Shown: one piece after another, positions 8,520 to 18,259 of the stretch
Layout of the letters: each line of letters starts with the position of its first letter
How positions within the stretch are numbered: the first letter of the stretch is position 1
From: Arcobacter arenosus
Lineage (GTDB): Bacteria > Campylobacterota > Campylobacteria > Campylobacterales > Arcobacteraceae
Assembly (NCBI RefSeq): GCF_005771535.1
Contig: NZ_VANU01000003.1
Location: 124,001-188,000, forward strand
Direction of reading: 5' to 3'
Length of the DNA: 64,000 nucleotides
Program-made: the position numbers and the translations under genes
The notes under the pieces: model-generated
The model's database searches: none
Seen by the model: the letters and a program-made list of their open reading frames with translations, nothing else
Told to the model about the DNA's origin: nothing

Positions 8520-10544
8520 ATGACTAAAAAAAATAAAGACAATACCTTACAACAACTAATTTTATTATTAGCAATATTTATTTTAGGTATTTTTTCATTA
8601 ATTTCAATTCATATATTTTTCTTAAATTTAGTGGATAGTCTTGATAAAAAAACTAATAATCTAAAAGCAAAAATAGCCATTGGGGAATATATTGTAAATG
8701 ATATAAATATGATTCGTTCTGACTTTTATGAACTTGCTACTACAGCAACAAATAAAAGGGGAAGGGAGATAATAAACAATAGAATTATTGAAAAAGTAAA
8801 ACTAATGGAAAATGCCTTAGATGTACTTAGAAATGGTGGAACAATAGAAAGAATCATTAGATTAAATGTAGTTGAACATAATAGTATTACAAAAAAAATT
8901 GTTTATAAAAAAGACAAAAATGATATCTCCTTAGAAGTTATAGATTTATCTCCAAAAATTTACCAATTTAAACAAATGCTACAAAGACTAAATATTATGT
9001 TGCAAACACAATATTTTTATAAAAAAAACAAAGATGTAAATAATTTTATGGAATTAAATACTCAAATAAAAAGGTTTTATAAAAGAACTCCAGCTTTTTT
9101 TATAAGAATATCTGAAAATGCAAGTAGGCTTTTATATGAAGGGTCACTAGAACTTGAAGAACTTGAAAATCACATTAAAAAACAAAAAGAGTATTATACT
9201 AATATTGAACTTACTGTGATTTTCTTAATAGTTTTATTATCTTTAATAATAGGTTCAATAATTGCATTTAGAATAAATAAAAACACTAAACTTTTAAAAA
9301 GACAAGAGAGTTTTACTAGAGGAACATTAGATTCTCAAGAGAATATTGTAATTGTAAGTGATGGAGAGAAGATGATAGGTGCGAATAGTGCCTTAATCAA
9401 CTTTTTTGATAATTATAAAAATTTTAATGAATTTGAAAAAGAACACAAATGTATATGTGATTTTTTCGAATATGGTATGGGAGAAAACCTAATTACAGGA
9501 AAGTATGTCAATGAAATGTTATGGTATGAATATATTATCTTAAATCCAGAGATAAACCATAGAGTTATTATGAAAAAAAATGGGAAAAGCCATTATTTTC
9601 TAATCACTGCAACAAAAAAAGATTTAGACAACAACGACTCAATTATAATTGTTACACTAAACGATATTACAAAAGAGATAGAGATTCAAGAAAGACTAAA
9701 ACATCTAAATGAAAACCTTGAGGATTTGGTTGATGAAAAAACAAAAGAGTTACAAGTTCTAAATGAAAACCTCGAAAAAAGAGTTCAACAAGAACTTGAA
9801 GAGAATAGGAAAAAAGATAGAACATTAATCCAACAATCAAGATTTGCAGCATTAGGAGAAATGCTAGGGAATATCGCCCACCAATGGAGACAACCTTTAT
9901 CTGCAATTAGTTCTACTGTTAGTTCTATGAAAATTCAATTAGAGCTTAACTTAGCATCAAAAGAAGAGATAATTAAATCCTATGATTCAATTACAAAATA
10001 TGTTGATTTTTTAGATCAGACTATTAATGATTTTAGAGGATTTTTTAGAAAAGATAAAGAAAAAGTAGAATTTAATATTCTAAAAAAAATAGAAAACTCA
10101 ATAAGTATAACAAGTGCTACATACAAAAATAACTCAATTCAAGTTAAGATAAAAAAAGATAGTGACTCTTACATCGCCTTTGGTTTACCAAATGAATTAA
10201 CACAAGTATTTTTAAATATTTTAAATAATGCAAAAGATATCTTAATAGAAAGAAAAGTAAACAATAGAATAGTTTTTATTGAGATAAGTCAGTCAACACA
10301 AGATTTTACTATCGAAATCTTTGATAATGCAGGGGGAGTTGATGAAGAGATTATCCCAAAAATCTTTGACCCATATTTTACAACAAAACATAAATCACAA
10401 GGTACAGGTATTGGACTTTATATGAGTAAATATATTATTGAAAAAAATATGAATGGTGAACTTGGCATCGAAAATAAACACTTCAAAATTGATGATGAAG
10501 AGTACTATGGAGCATGTTTTAAAATTAAATTACCTAAAATTTAG
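8520..10544 (+). CDS. Membrane sensor histidine kinase with PAS-like region
   Basis: A two-component sensor of 674 residues. Membrane segments at about 12-36 and 226-252 enclose a helical periplasmic sensor region. A PAS-like segment covers about 265-390, then comes a coiled coil. The kinase core has QSRFAALGEMLGNIAHQWRQPL with the phosphorylated histidine at 454. The ATP-binding domain has the N box LNILNNAKDI, then DNAGGVDEEIIPKIFDPYFTTK and GTGIGLYMSKYI. No HAMP domain is obvious. It follows the anion-binding protein with four bases between them. No response regulator is adjacent. Its core closely resembles those of the two kinases at 21430 and 27573. Confidence 0.92.
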   Translation: MTKKNKDNTLQQLILLLAIFILGIFSLISIHIFFLNLVDSLDKKTNNLKAKIAIGEYIVNDINMIRSDFYELATTATNKRGREIINNRIIEKVKLMENALDVLRNGGTIERIIRLNVVEHNSITKKIVYKKDKNDISLEVIDLSPKIYQFKQMLQRLNIMLQTQYFYKKNKDVNNFMELNTQIKRFYKRTPAFFIRISENASRLLYEGSLELEELENHIKKQKEYYTNIELTVIFLIVLLSLIIGSIIAFRINKNTKLLKRQESFTRGTLDSQENIVIVSDGEKMIGANSALINFFDNYKNFNEFEKEHKCICDFFEYGMGENLITGKYVNEMLWYEYIILNPEINHRVIMKKNGKSHYFLITATKKDLDNNDSIIIVTLNDITKEIEIQERLKHLNENLEDLVDEKTKELQVLNENLEKRVQQELEENRKKDRTLIQQSRFAALGEMLGNIAHQWRQPLSAISSTVSSMKIQLELNLASKEEIIKSYDSITKYVDFLDQTINDFRGFFRKDKEKVEFNILKKIENSISITSATYKNNSIQVKIKKDSDSYIAFGLPNELTQVFLNILNNAKDILIERKVNNRIVFIEISQSTQDFTIEIFDNAGGVDEEIIPKIFDPYFTTKHKSQGTGIGLYMSKYIIEKNMNGELGIENKHFKIDDEEYYGACFKIKLPKI

Positions 10545-10555
10545 CTTTACTTAGA

Positions 10556-10561
10556 TATAAT
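10556..10561 (+). promoter_or_regulatory. -10 box of ilvC
   Basis: A perfect TATAAT lies 30 bases before the ilvC start, giving a leader of about 24 bases with an AGAGGAA ribosome site. A -35 element is not evident, as usual in Campylobacterota. Confidence 0.55.
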
Positions 10562-10591
10562 CATCCACAAAATTTTCTAGAGGAATATTAA

Positions 10592-11614
<1,023 letters not shown>

Positions 11615-11650
11615 TTTTTTAAAGTAAGGGATTTTTTCCCTTACTTTTAT
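11615..11650 (+). terminator. Rho-independent terminator of ilvC
   Basis: AAAGTAAGGGA (11621-11631) pairs with TCCCTTACTTT (11637-11647) around a 5-T loop, directly after the ilvC stop. The descending arm is T-rich. Confidence 0.8.
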
Positions 11651-11662
11651 TACACTGCATTT

Positions 11663-12790
11663 ATGACGAAAAGAAAAAATAGAAAAAGAAAATCTTCTAA
11701 AAAACATATAAAAACCCCTAGTAATACTAAACTTATAAATATACTTTTAGTTTTAATTATCCTTCTAATATTACTAATTGGATTTATACTTTTTAACCTT
11801 GATACAAAAAGATTAAAAGAGGTTAACTCTACAGCAAAACAAGTTAGCAATAAAGTTGAAAAAACTGTAAAAAAAGAGATTGATAATTTAACTAAAAAAA
11901 CTAATACTGAATTAGATAAATATATAGATGAAATAAAAATAAAAAAAGATAAATTTGAAGAATATACTGATCATTTTTATGAAGAATATATTGATAAAGA
12001 AACTGTTCAAAAATTAAAAGAACAGGTTGATAAAGTTGAACAAGATATTAAAAAACCTGATATAAAACAAGAACCTAAAAAAGAGATACAAAAACAAGTT
12101 ACTGTAAAAGATAAACCCAAAGCAGTATTAACACAGAAACCAAAATTAGCAATTGTAATAGATGATGTAACAACATCTTATCAATTAAAGTTAATTAATA
12201 AAATAGGATATACAGTTACTCCATCATTTATGCCTCCAACAAAAAGACATCCTGACTCTGCAAAAATTGCCCAAAATTTAGAGTTTTATATGATACATTT
12301 CCCACTTCAAGCAACATCATTTAATAATGAAGAAGCCCATACACTTCATATTGGTGATAGCTATGAAAAAATAGAAAAAAGAGTTGCCCAAATTAGACAA
12401 TGGTATCCAAATGCAAAATATACAAATAATCATACAGGAAGTAAATTTACTGAAAATAAAGAATCTATGGATAGACTTTTTAAAGCTTTAGTAAAATATG
12501 ATTTTATATTTATGGATAGTAGAACTACAGGTAAGACTGTTGGAAAACAAATGGCAGAAAAATATAATATGCCATATATTGTTAGAAATGTTTTCTTAGA
12601 TAATGAACAGGACTTTAACTATATTCAAAACCAATTAAAAAAAGCAATAAGAATTGCAAAGAAAAATGGTTTTGCAATAGCAATTTGCCATCCACATTCA
12701 ATTACATTAAAAACATTAAGAGAATCAAAACATCTATTAAATGATTTAGAAATGGTATATCTAAATCAATTACCTTTTTTAAATAAATAA
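11663..12790 (+). CDS. Divergent polysaccharide deacetylase family protein
   Basis: The 375-residue protein has a basic cytoplasmic N-terminus, one membrane anchor at about 26-44, a long lysine- and glutamate-rich coiled stretch to about 160 and then the deacetylase-like domain. That domain begins PKLAIVIDDVTTSYQL and includes FMIHFPLQA-like and NNHTGSKFT segments, then YDFIFMDSRTT and a late AICHPH motif, as in the divergent polysaccharide deacetylase family. Substrate and activity are unknown. It lies between ilvC and dprA, an arrangement I recall in Campylobacter. Confidence 0.85.
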   Translation: MTKRKNRKRKSSKKHIKTPSNTKLINILLVLIILLILLIGFILFNLDTKRLKEVNSTAKQVSNKVEKTVKKEIDNLTKKTNTELDKYIDEIKIKKDKFEEYTDHFYEEYIDKETVQKLKEQVDKVEQDIKKPDIKQEPKKEIQKQVTVKDKPKAVLTQKPKLAIVIDDVTTSYQLKLINKIGYTVTPSFMPPTKRHPDSAKIAQNLEFYMIHFPLQATSFNNEEAHTLHIGDSYEKIEKRVAQIRQWYPNAKYTNNHTGSKFTENKESMDRLFKALVKYDFIFMDSRTTGKTVGKQMAEKYNMPYIVRNVFLDNEQDFNYIQNQLKKAIRIAKKNGFAIAICHPHSITLKTLRESKHLLNDLEMVYLNQLPFLNK

Positions 12791-12819
12791 TACAAATTTT
12801 TATTTTAATTTATTTTAAG

Positions 12820-12825
12820 TATAAT
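12820..12825 (+). promoter_or_regulatory. -10 box upstream of dprA
   Basis: A TATAAT lies 28 bases before the dprA ATG in a very T-rich stretch, consistent with a sigma-70 promoter. It rests on sequence match only. Confidence 0.45.
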
Positions 12826-12853
12826 CTAAAAAATTATATTAAAAAAGATTATT

Positions 12854-13621
12854 ATGACTAAAGAACTTTCAAATACTATAACTGAACTATCTAATATGAA
12901 AAAAACTCCAAAAACTTTATATTATAGGGGAGATTTAGAACTTCTAAAAAAAAGAAAAGTCTCCATTGTAGGTACTAGAAAACCTTCAAAATATACAAAT
13001 TTAATCACCCATAAAATTGCAATTGAATTAAAAAATAGAGATGTTGCTGTAATTAGTGGTGGAGCAATTGGTGTTGATGCAATTGCCCATAAAGCAGCTT
13101 CAAGTGAAAATACCATTGCAGTGGTAGCAAATGGATTAGATATTAAATATCCAGCAATAAATAAAAAACTTCTTGATGAGATTGAAAAAAACGGTTTAGT
13201 ATTAAGTGCTTATAAGGATGGAGAAAAAGCACGTAACTATACCTTTGTCCAAAGAAATGAGATTGTAGTTGCCTTAGGTGAAGTTTTAATTGTTACTCAA
13301 GCAGATGAAAAAAGTGGCAGTTTAACATCAGTAAAATATGCCCTTGAAATGGGAAAAAAGGTTTACACTATACCCCATAGATTAAATGAAAGTTTAGGTA
13401 CTTTAAAGCTTGTGGAAAAAGGTTTAATTGAAGTGATTTATGATTTAGATAAATTTTTAGATAGATTTGGAAAAGTAAAAAAAGTAGAAGATGAATTCAC
13501 TCTCTTTTTAAACTCTTTTCCAAGTTATGAAGAAGCAATAAGTAAATATTCTAATAAAATATTTGAGTATGAACTTGAAGGGAAAATCAAAATTGAAAAT
13601 GGGAAAGTTTTTCTAATCTAA
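12854..13621 (+). CDS. dprA: DNA-processing protein DprA
   Basis: DprA loads RecA on incoming single-stranded DNA during natural transformation. The Rossmann-like core begins KVSIVGTRKPSKY at about residue 35 and has SGGAIGVDAIAHKAA, then FVQRNEIVVALGEVLIVTQADEKSGSLTSVKYALEMGKKV. These are the diagnostic DprA blocks. At 255 residues it has no room for the extra domains of longer DprA proteins, but the core is complete. Its 3' end overlaps the convergent exporter gene by nine bases. Confidence 0.95.
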   Translation: MTKELSNTITELSNMKKTPKTLYYRGDLELLKKRKVSIVGTRKPSKYTNLITHKIAIELKNRDVAVISGGAIGVDAIAHKAASSENTIAVVANGLDIKYPAINKKLLDEIEKNGLVLSAYKDGEKARNYTFVQRNEIVVALGEVLIVTQADEKSGSLTSVKYALEMGKKVYTIPHRLNESLGTLKLVEKGLIEVIYDLDKFLDRFGKVKKVEDEFTLFLNSFPSYEEAISKYSNKIFEYELEGKIKIENGKVFLI

Positions 13622-14512
13622 CTTCTTATATCCATTTTGTTTTAATAAAGATATAGTAGCTAAAATAGACAATATAATTCCCATAAACATAAATATATTA
13701 ATTTTCTCAGCCTCAAAAATATACATAAATAAGGCAACAACTGCAGGATTTAAATATACATACGCCATCACTTTATTTGGGCCAAGAGTTATTGTTGCTT
13801 TTTGATATAAAAACACAGTAAATAAAGTTGCCCCTATAGATAAATATAACATATAAAAAAGATAATTATCTTCAATCTTTTCCCACTGTAAAGATACATC
13901 TAAAACAAATAAAGCAATACTCATCCAAATAATTCCACCAAATAAAGTCATCAAAGTCAAAACTAAACTGTTGTCATTTTCTTCATAAAAATACTTTACA
14001 CTAATAGAATATAAAGCCATAGATAAAACTCCAAATAAAAATATAATATCCCCATAATTAAAAGTAAGTTTAATCATAGCTTCTATACTTCCATCAAAAA
14101 TAACTATTAGCGTACCAATCATACCCACAAAATATGTCATTAACTTATATATATTTAATTTGTCTTTAAATACAAATCCTGCAAAAAAAGCAGTTATTAG
14201 TGGAACTAACGTAAATAAAGTAGCTGTATTTAATGCACTTGTATATTCTAAAGCTTTAAATAAAAGAATAAAATATAAACTATAGAAAAGACTGATTTTA
14301 AGACCTTTTAAAAAACTATTTTTTATTTTTTCTCTTAATTTCTTTTTCATTAAAATAAAAGGTAATAAAGCAAAAAAAGCTAATACAAATCTAAATAAAG
14401 TAAGAGAGATAGGATGTATAACACCAGATAATTTCCCTGAGATTATAAATGACAAAGCTATTAAAACTGTTGCAATTAATACTAAAATATGTGCTTTTAT
14501 ATTTTCATTCAA
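13613..14512 (-). CDS. EamA/DMT-family transporter
   Basis: An inner-membrane transporter with about ten hydrophobic helices arranged as two EamA repeats, which usually exports metabolites or amino acids. Substrate is unknown. An ATG at 14563 would add 17 residues, but I prefer the TTG at 14512. It has AAGGA seven bases upstream and gives MNENIKAHILVLIATVLIALSF, a normal family start. The gene is divergent from a Crp/Fnr-type regulator about 85 bases away, a common regulator-target layout. The 3' end overlaps dprA. Confidence 0.85.
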   Translation of the reverse strand: MNENIKAHILVLIATVLIALSFIISGKLSGVIHPISLTLFRFVLAFFALLPFILMKKKLREKIKNSFLKGLKISLFYSLYFILLFKALEYTSALNTATLFTLVPLITAFFAGFVFKDKLNIYKLMTYFVGMIGTLIVIFDGSIEAMIKLTFNYGDIIFLFGVLSMALYSISVKYFYEENDNSLVLTLMTLFGGIIWMSIALFVLDVSLQWEKIEDNYLFYMLYLSIGATLFTVFLYQKATITLGPNKVMAYVYLNPAVVALFMYIFEAEKINIFMFMGIILSILATISLLKQNGYKKLD

Positions 14513-14597
14513 ATGAAATTCCTTTTTTTGATTAATTTTATAAAAAAAAATATATTTTGTCATTTACATATGTTGATAAATTAGATAATCTTTCAAA

Positions 14598-15185
14598 ATG
14601 AAAAATGATGAGATACTTAACAGTTTAAAACATACTATGAATTCTTACTATCCTTTAAGTGAAGAAACTTGGAAGGAATTAAACAAAATACTTACTATTA
14701 GAAAAATTAAAAAAGATGAATATGCATTTCATTTCAATGAAAAAATAAATGCTATATCATATGTTTATAAAGGATTATTTAGAGTTTTTGCTGTAAATCA
14801 AAAAGGGGAAGAGTTTAACAAAAACTTCTTTTGGGAAACAAGAGTTTATGGTGATATGATTGCACTATTACAGGATAAGGAGACTCAAACCTCAATACAA
14901 GCATTGGAAGACTCAATTGTTGTTGAAATTACCCATGATAAATATAGACAATTACTTTATAAATATGATGATTTAAAAATGTATCACATTTATTATTTAG
15001 AGAAACATTGGATATTTCAAAAGGATAATATCAGTTATTCTTTAGTTTTAGAAGATGCCTATGATAGATATAAGAGGTTTTTAAAAGAGTATGGTCATAT
15101 AGAAAAAAGATTATCTCAATACCATATCGCTTCATATCTTGGAATTAGCCCTACTCATTTAAGTAGGATAAAAAAGTATTCTTAA
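14598..15185 (+). CDS. Crp/Fnr-family transcriptional regulator
   Basis: The 195-residue protein has a cyclic-nucleotide-binding-type beta barrel at about 25-125 and a C-terminal helix-turn-helix with RLSQYHIASYLGISPTHLSRIKK at about 171-193. The cysteine cluster of FNR is absent, so it is not an obvious iron-sulfur oxygen sensor. The ligand is unknown. It faces the EamA exporter gene and I infer that it controls it. A bidirectional terminator separates it from murC. Confidence 0.85.
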   Translation: MKNDEILNSLKHTMNSYYPLSEETWKELNKILTIRKIKKDEYAFHFNEKINAISYVYKGLFRVFAVNQKGEEFNKNFFWETRVYGDMIALLQDKETQTSIQALEDSIVVEITHDKYRQLLYKYDDLKMYHIYYLEKHWIFQKDNISYSLVLEDAYDRYKRFLKEYGHIEKRLSQYHIASYLGISPTHLSRIKKYS

Positions 15186-15191
15186 ATAAAG

Positions 15192-15228
15192 TTGCCCTAT
15201 TTATTATAACTCACAGGGCAATCTTTTT
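15192..15228. terminator. Bidirectional terminator between the Crp-like gene and murC
   Basis: TTGCCCT (15192-15198) pairs with AGGGCAA (15215-15221). On the plus strand TCTTTTTAG follows, and on the minus strand CTTTATTT follows. The genes converge here. Confidence 0.65.
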
Positions 15229-16531
15229 AGTGTCTTAATTGATAAGTAATATCTCCTGCACCAACTCCTAAAATAATACCTTCAGAATATTCATGTATTA
15301 TTTTACCATCTTTAATAAGTTCAATTTTCCCCTTTGAGGTTTTTAAACTATCTGCAAAAATTGGATTATAATATTCAAACTCTTTTTCAAAATCTATCTC
15401 AATTTTTTGTTCACCTGCAACTGTCCAAATTGGTAAAATTACAAGTTCATCACATCTTCTAAAACATTTTTTAAAACCTTCAAGGTTGTCATTTGTTCTT
15501 GAATATTTGTGGGGTTGCCAAATCACTATTCTTTTATTCATATTTGTTAAATTATCATAAAGTTCAACAGATTTCATAGTTGCATCTATCTCTGTTGGAT
15601 GGTGGGCATAATCATCAATTATGGCCATTTTTTCATTTTTTTGAACCACATCAAATCTTTTTTTAATACCCTTATAATTTGCTAGATTTTCTCTTATTTC
15701 ATCAATTTCCAGTTCATTTAAAGCTGCAAGAATTGCTAAAGAAGCATCAACAGCAATATGGTATCCAAATCCCCAAACTTCAAAATAGCCTAAATCTTTT
15801 AATTCAAATTTTGTAAAAGGTTCACCATCTTTTAAAAGATAAGATAAATTTTTAATATCAACACTTGGATAAAGATAAGTTGCATCTTTTATTTTAAGTT
15901 TTTTGATATCTTTATCTTCACCATTTAAAACTTTTTTTTGTGCAAGGTCTATAAATGTTTCATAAGCTCCATAAAACTTATCTAAGTCATAATGGTAATA
16001 TTCCATATGCTCAGGTTCAGCATTTGTAACAATAGAACAATATGGATTTGAAAGTAAAAAAGAAGCATCTGATTCATCTGCTTCAAAAGCTACTAAATCA
16101 TTTACATATCTAAAGTTTGAACCAAAGTCTTTAGAGATAGCTCCAATTAAAGCTGAACTTTCCAAGATTGAAGCTAAAATTGCTGTTGTAGTAGATTTAC
16201 CATGAGCTCCTGCTACACAATAATTTTTCTTATCACCTAAAATAATTGGCAAAGCTTCTTTTCTTGATAATGTTCTTATTTGTTGAAGTCTAGCTTCAAT
16301 CAATTCTGGGTTTTCATCTGTAACTGCAGCTGAATAGATTACCAAATCTAAGTCATCTGTGATATTTTTTGAATCTTGAGGACAAGATACTTTAATCCCC
16401 TCTTTCTCAAGCTCTTTTGTAATTGGTGAACTTTTCATATCAGAACCACATACTTCATGCCCATCATATTTTAAAAATCTTGCTAAGGCAGAAAGTCCAA
16501 TTCCACCAATTCCTATAAAATGTACTTTCAT
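15227..16531 (-). CDS. murC: UDP-N-acetylmuramate--L-alanine ligase
   Basis: MurC adds the first amino acid of the peptidoglycan stem peptide, using ATP in the cytoplasm. The N-terminal UDP-binding domain begins MKVHFIGIGGIGLSALARFLKYDGHEVCGSD. The ATP loop GAHGKSTTTAIL is near residue 110 and IDDYAHHPTEI is the conserved Mur ligase block. Length is 434 residues. Its ATG overlaps the last base of the preceding gene, so the two are translationally linked. Confidence 0.97.
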   Translation of the reverse strand: MKVHFIGIGGIGLSALARFLKYDGHEVCGSDMKSSPITKELEKEGIKVSCPQDSKNITDDLDLVIYSAAVTDENPELIEARLQQIRTLSRKEALPIILGDKKNYCVAGAHGKSTTTAILASILESSALIGAISKDFGSNFRYVNDLVAFEADESDASFLLSNPYCSIVTNAEPEHMEYYHYDLDKFYGAYETFIDLAQKKVLNGEDKDIKKLKIKDATYLYPSVDIKNLSYLLKDGEPFTKFELKDLGYFEVWGFGYHIAVDASLAILAALNELEIDEIRENLANYKGIKKRFDVVQKNEKMAIIDDYAHHPTEIDATMKSVELYDNLTNMNKRIVIWQPHKYSRTNDNLEGFKKCFRRCDELVILPIWTVAGEQKIEIDFEKEFEYYNPIFADSLKTSKGKIELIKDGKIIHEYSEGIILGVGAGDITYQLRH

Positions 16532-17115
16532 TAACCTTCCAATAAATGTTTTAAATTGTCATACTCTTTTTGTAAAATATCTTTATTTTGTTCTAAATGA
16601 GTATCTAAATCGTATTTAAAATTTGAGATAAAATATCCATATTTTTCATCATCATTTGATGCTTCTAAATCCACTTCTTCTTCATAAAAACTATCTAAGT
16701 CTTTGTTTTTTGAAAGAGCAATAATATGTGTTTGTAAACACTTAGTTAAAAAGGAATCATCAATTATATTTGATAAAACAAATAAAAGTTGTTTTGCTCC
16801 ATCAATATTTTCATAACTATATTTTTCAATTCCATGTTCATAAAAAGCTCTAATATAACAAAGGTCATCACCCTCTAAACTTAGTTTTTTGTTTTCATTT
16901 ACTATTTTTTCTACATTTTCAAAGGAGATTTCTAAAATATTTTGATAAATCTCATTTATCTTATCTTCCCCTAAATCAAGAATTAAATATGAATCTAAAA
17001 CCTCATAAAGTGCAGAAATATTTTTTGTAGCAATGGCATCAGTTCTTGTCTCTTCTAAATATTTCAAAAAATCTGGATTTGTTCTTGCTTGAAAAAGTTC
17101 CTCTTTATCCATCAA
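16531..17115 (-). CDS. Unrecognised acidic helical protein between murC and the aminotransferase
   Basis: I do not recognise this 194-residue protein. It is acidic, has no signal peptide or membrane segment and looks mostly helical, with heptad-like leucine and isoleucine spacing. It starts MMDKEEL; either ATG (17115 or 17112) could be used. The start lies within the end of the aminotransferase gene (11-base overlap) and its stop overlaps the murC start, so the three genes form one tight operon. A role linked to cell-wall precursor synthesis is only a guess from position. Confidence 0.75.
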   Translation of the reverse strand: MMDKEELFQARTNPDFLKYLEETRTDAIATKNISALYEVLDSYLILDLGEDKINEIYQNILEISFENVEKIVNENKKLSLEGDDLCYIRAFYEHGIEKYSYENIDGAKQLLFVLSNIIDDSFLTKCLQTHIIALSKNKDLDSFYEEEVDLEASNDDEKYGYFISNFKYDLDTHLEQNKDILQKEYDNLKHLLEG

Positions 17116-18235
17116 TAAAATCCTTTAATCTTTGTAAAACTTCTCTTGTTTTTGTTTCATTTTCTACTAATGCTATTCTTACATAACCTTTTCCAATACC
17201 ATTTCTTCCTAAGAAACTTCCTGGCAATACTTTTATATGTTTCTCTTTAAAAAGCTCTTTTGTAAATTCTAGCTCATCTTCAACCTCTAGCCAGATATAA
17301 AAAGTAGCTTTTGGAGGAGTAATCCCTAAAATCTCTTGAGCTATTTGAAAATTCTTTCTATAAATTTTTCTAAACTCTTCAACATGATTATCATCATTCC
17401 AAGCAACAGCAGCTGCTTTTTGAAGAGGAACAGGTGCAGCACATCCAATATATGTTCTATATTTCATATACCCTTCTAAAATCTCTTTGTCACCTGCAAT
17501 AAACCCAGATCTTAAACCTGGTGCTGAACTTCTTTTAGAAATTGAATTCATTACAATCACATTTTTAAATTCACTATTTCCAGCTTCAATTGAAGCTTCT
17601 AAAAGAGAAGCTGGTTTTGTTGCTTCATCAAAATAAATTTCAGAATAACACTCATCATTTACTAAAATAAAATCAAACTCTAGTGCTTTTTTTACCCATA
17701 AAGCTAATTCCTCTTTTGTCATCTCTGCAGATGTAGGATTATTAGGATAATTTAAAATCACTAAATCACATTTTTTTAGTTCATCATCACTAAGACTTGC
17801 TTTAAAATCATTCTCTTTTGTTAAATCAATATGTATAACCTCAGCCCTACTAGCAATTGCAGCACCTTCATATATTTGATAAAAAGGATTAGTAAAAGCT
17901 ATAATTGGATTTTTTTTGTCAAAAAGAACATATTGAGGGAAATTAAATAATACCTCCCTTGTACCAAATGTTGGTATTATTTGGTTAAGTTCTAAACTTA
18001 CATTAAATCTATTTTTAACAAAATTTACCATAGCTTCTTTTAAATAGTTTTCCCCTGCACTTGCAGGATATTTTTGTAATAAAGATGTATTCTCTTTTAA
18101 TTCAGATTGGATAAAATCCGGTGTTTGGAATTTTGGCTCACCAATTGTTAAAGCTGATAATTCATACTTTTCATTTGGTGTAATTCCCTCTAATAATTCA
18201 TTTAATTTCTCAAATGGATATTTTTCAAAATTCAT
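17105..18235 (-). CDS. dapC: Class I/II aminotransferase, probable succinyldiaminopimelate aminotransferase
   Basis: A PLP-dependent fold-type I aminotransferase of 376 residues. Characteristic segments are ILNYPNNPTSAEMTKEEL, VNDECYSEIYFD and the PLP-lysine block SISKRSSAPGLRSGF at about residue 230, with the late RIALVEN arginine motif. Campylobacterota proteins of this type are usually annotated DapC (lysine/diaminopimelate pathway). The operon position beside murC fits a precursor role. The family call is firm; the exact substrate is inferred. Confidence 0.85.
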   Translation of the reverse strand: MNFEKYPFEKLNELLEGITPNEKYELSALTIGEPKFQTPDFIQSELKENTSLLQKYPASAGENYLKEAMVNFVKNRFNVSLELNQIIPTFGTREVLFNFPQYVLFDKKNPIIAFTNPFYQIYEGAAIASRAEVIHIDLTKENDFKASLSDDELKKCDLVILNYPNNPTSAEMTKEELALWVKKALEFDFILVNDECYSEIYFDEATKPASLLEASIEAGNSEFKNVIVMNSISKRSSAPGLRSGFIAGDKEILEGYMKYRTYIGCAAPVPLQKAAAVAWNDDNHVEEFRKIYRKNFQIAQEILGITPPKATFYIWLEVEDELEFTKELFKEKHIKVLPGSFLGRNGIGKGYVRIALVENETKTREVLQRLKDFIDG

Positions 18236-18259
18236 TTATTTCCTTTTAATAGTCCCTAT

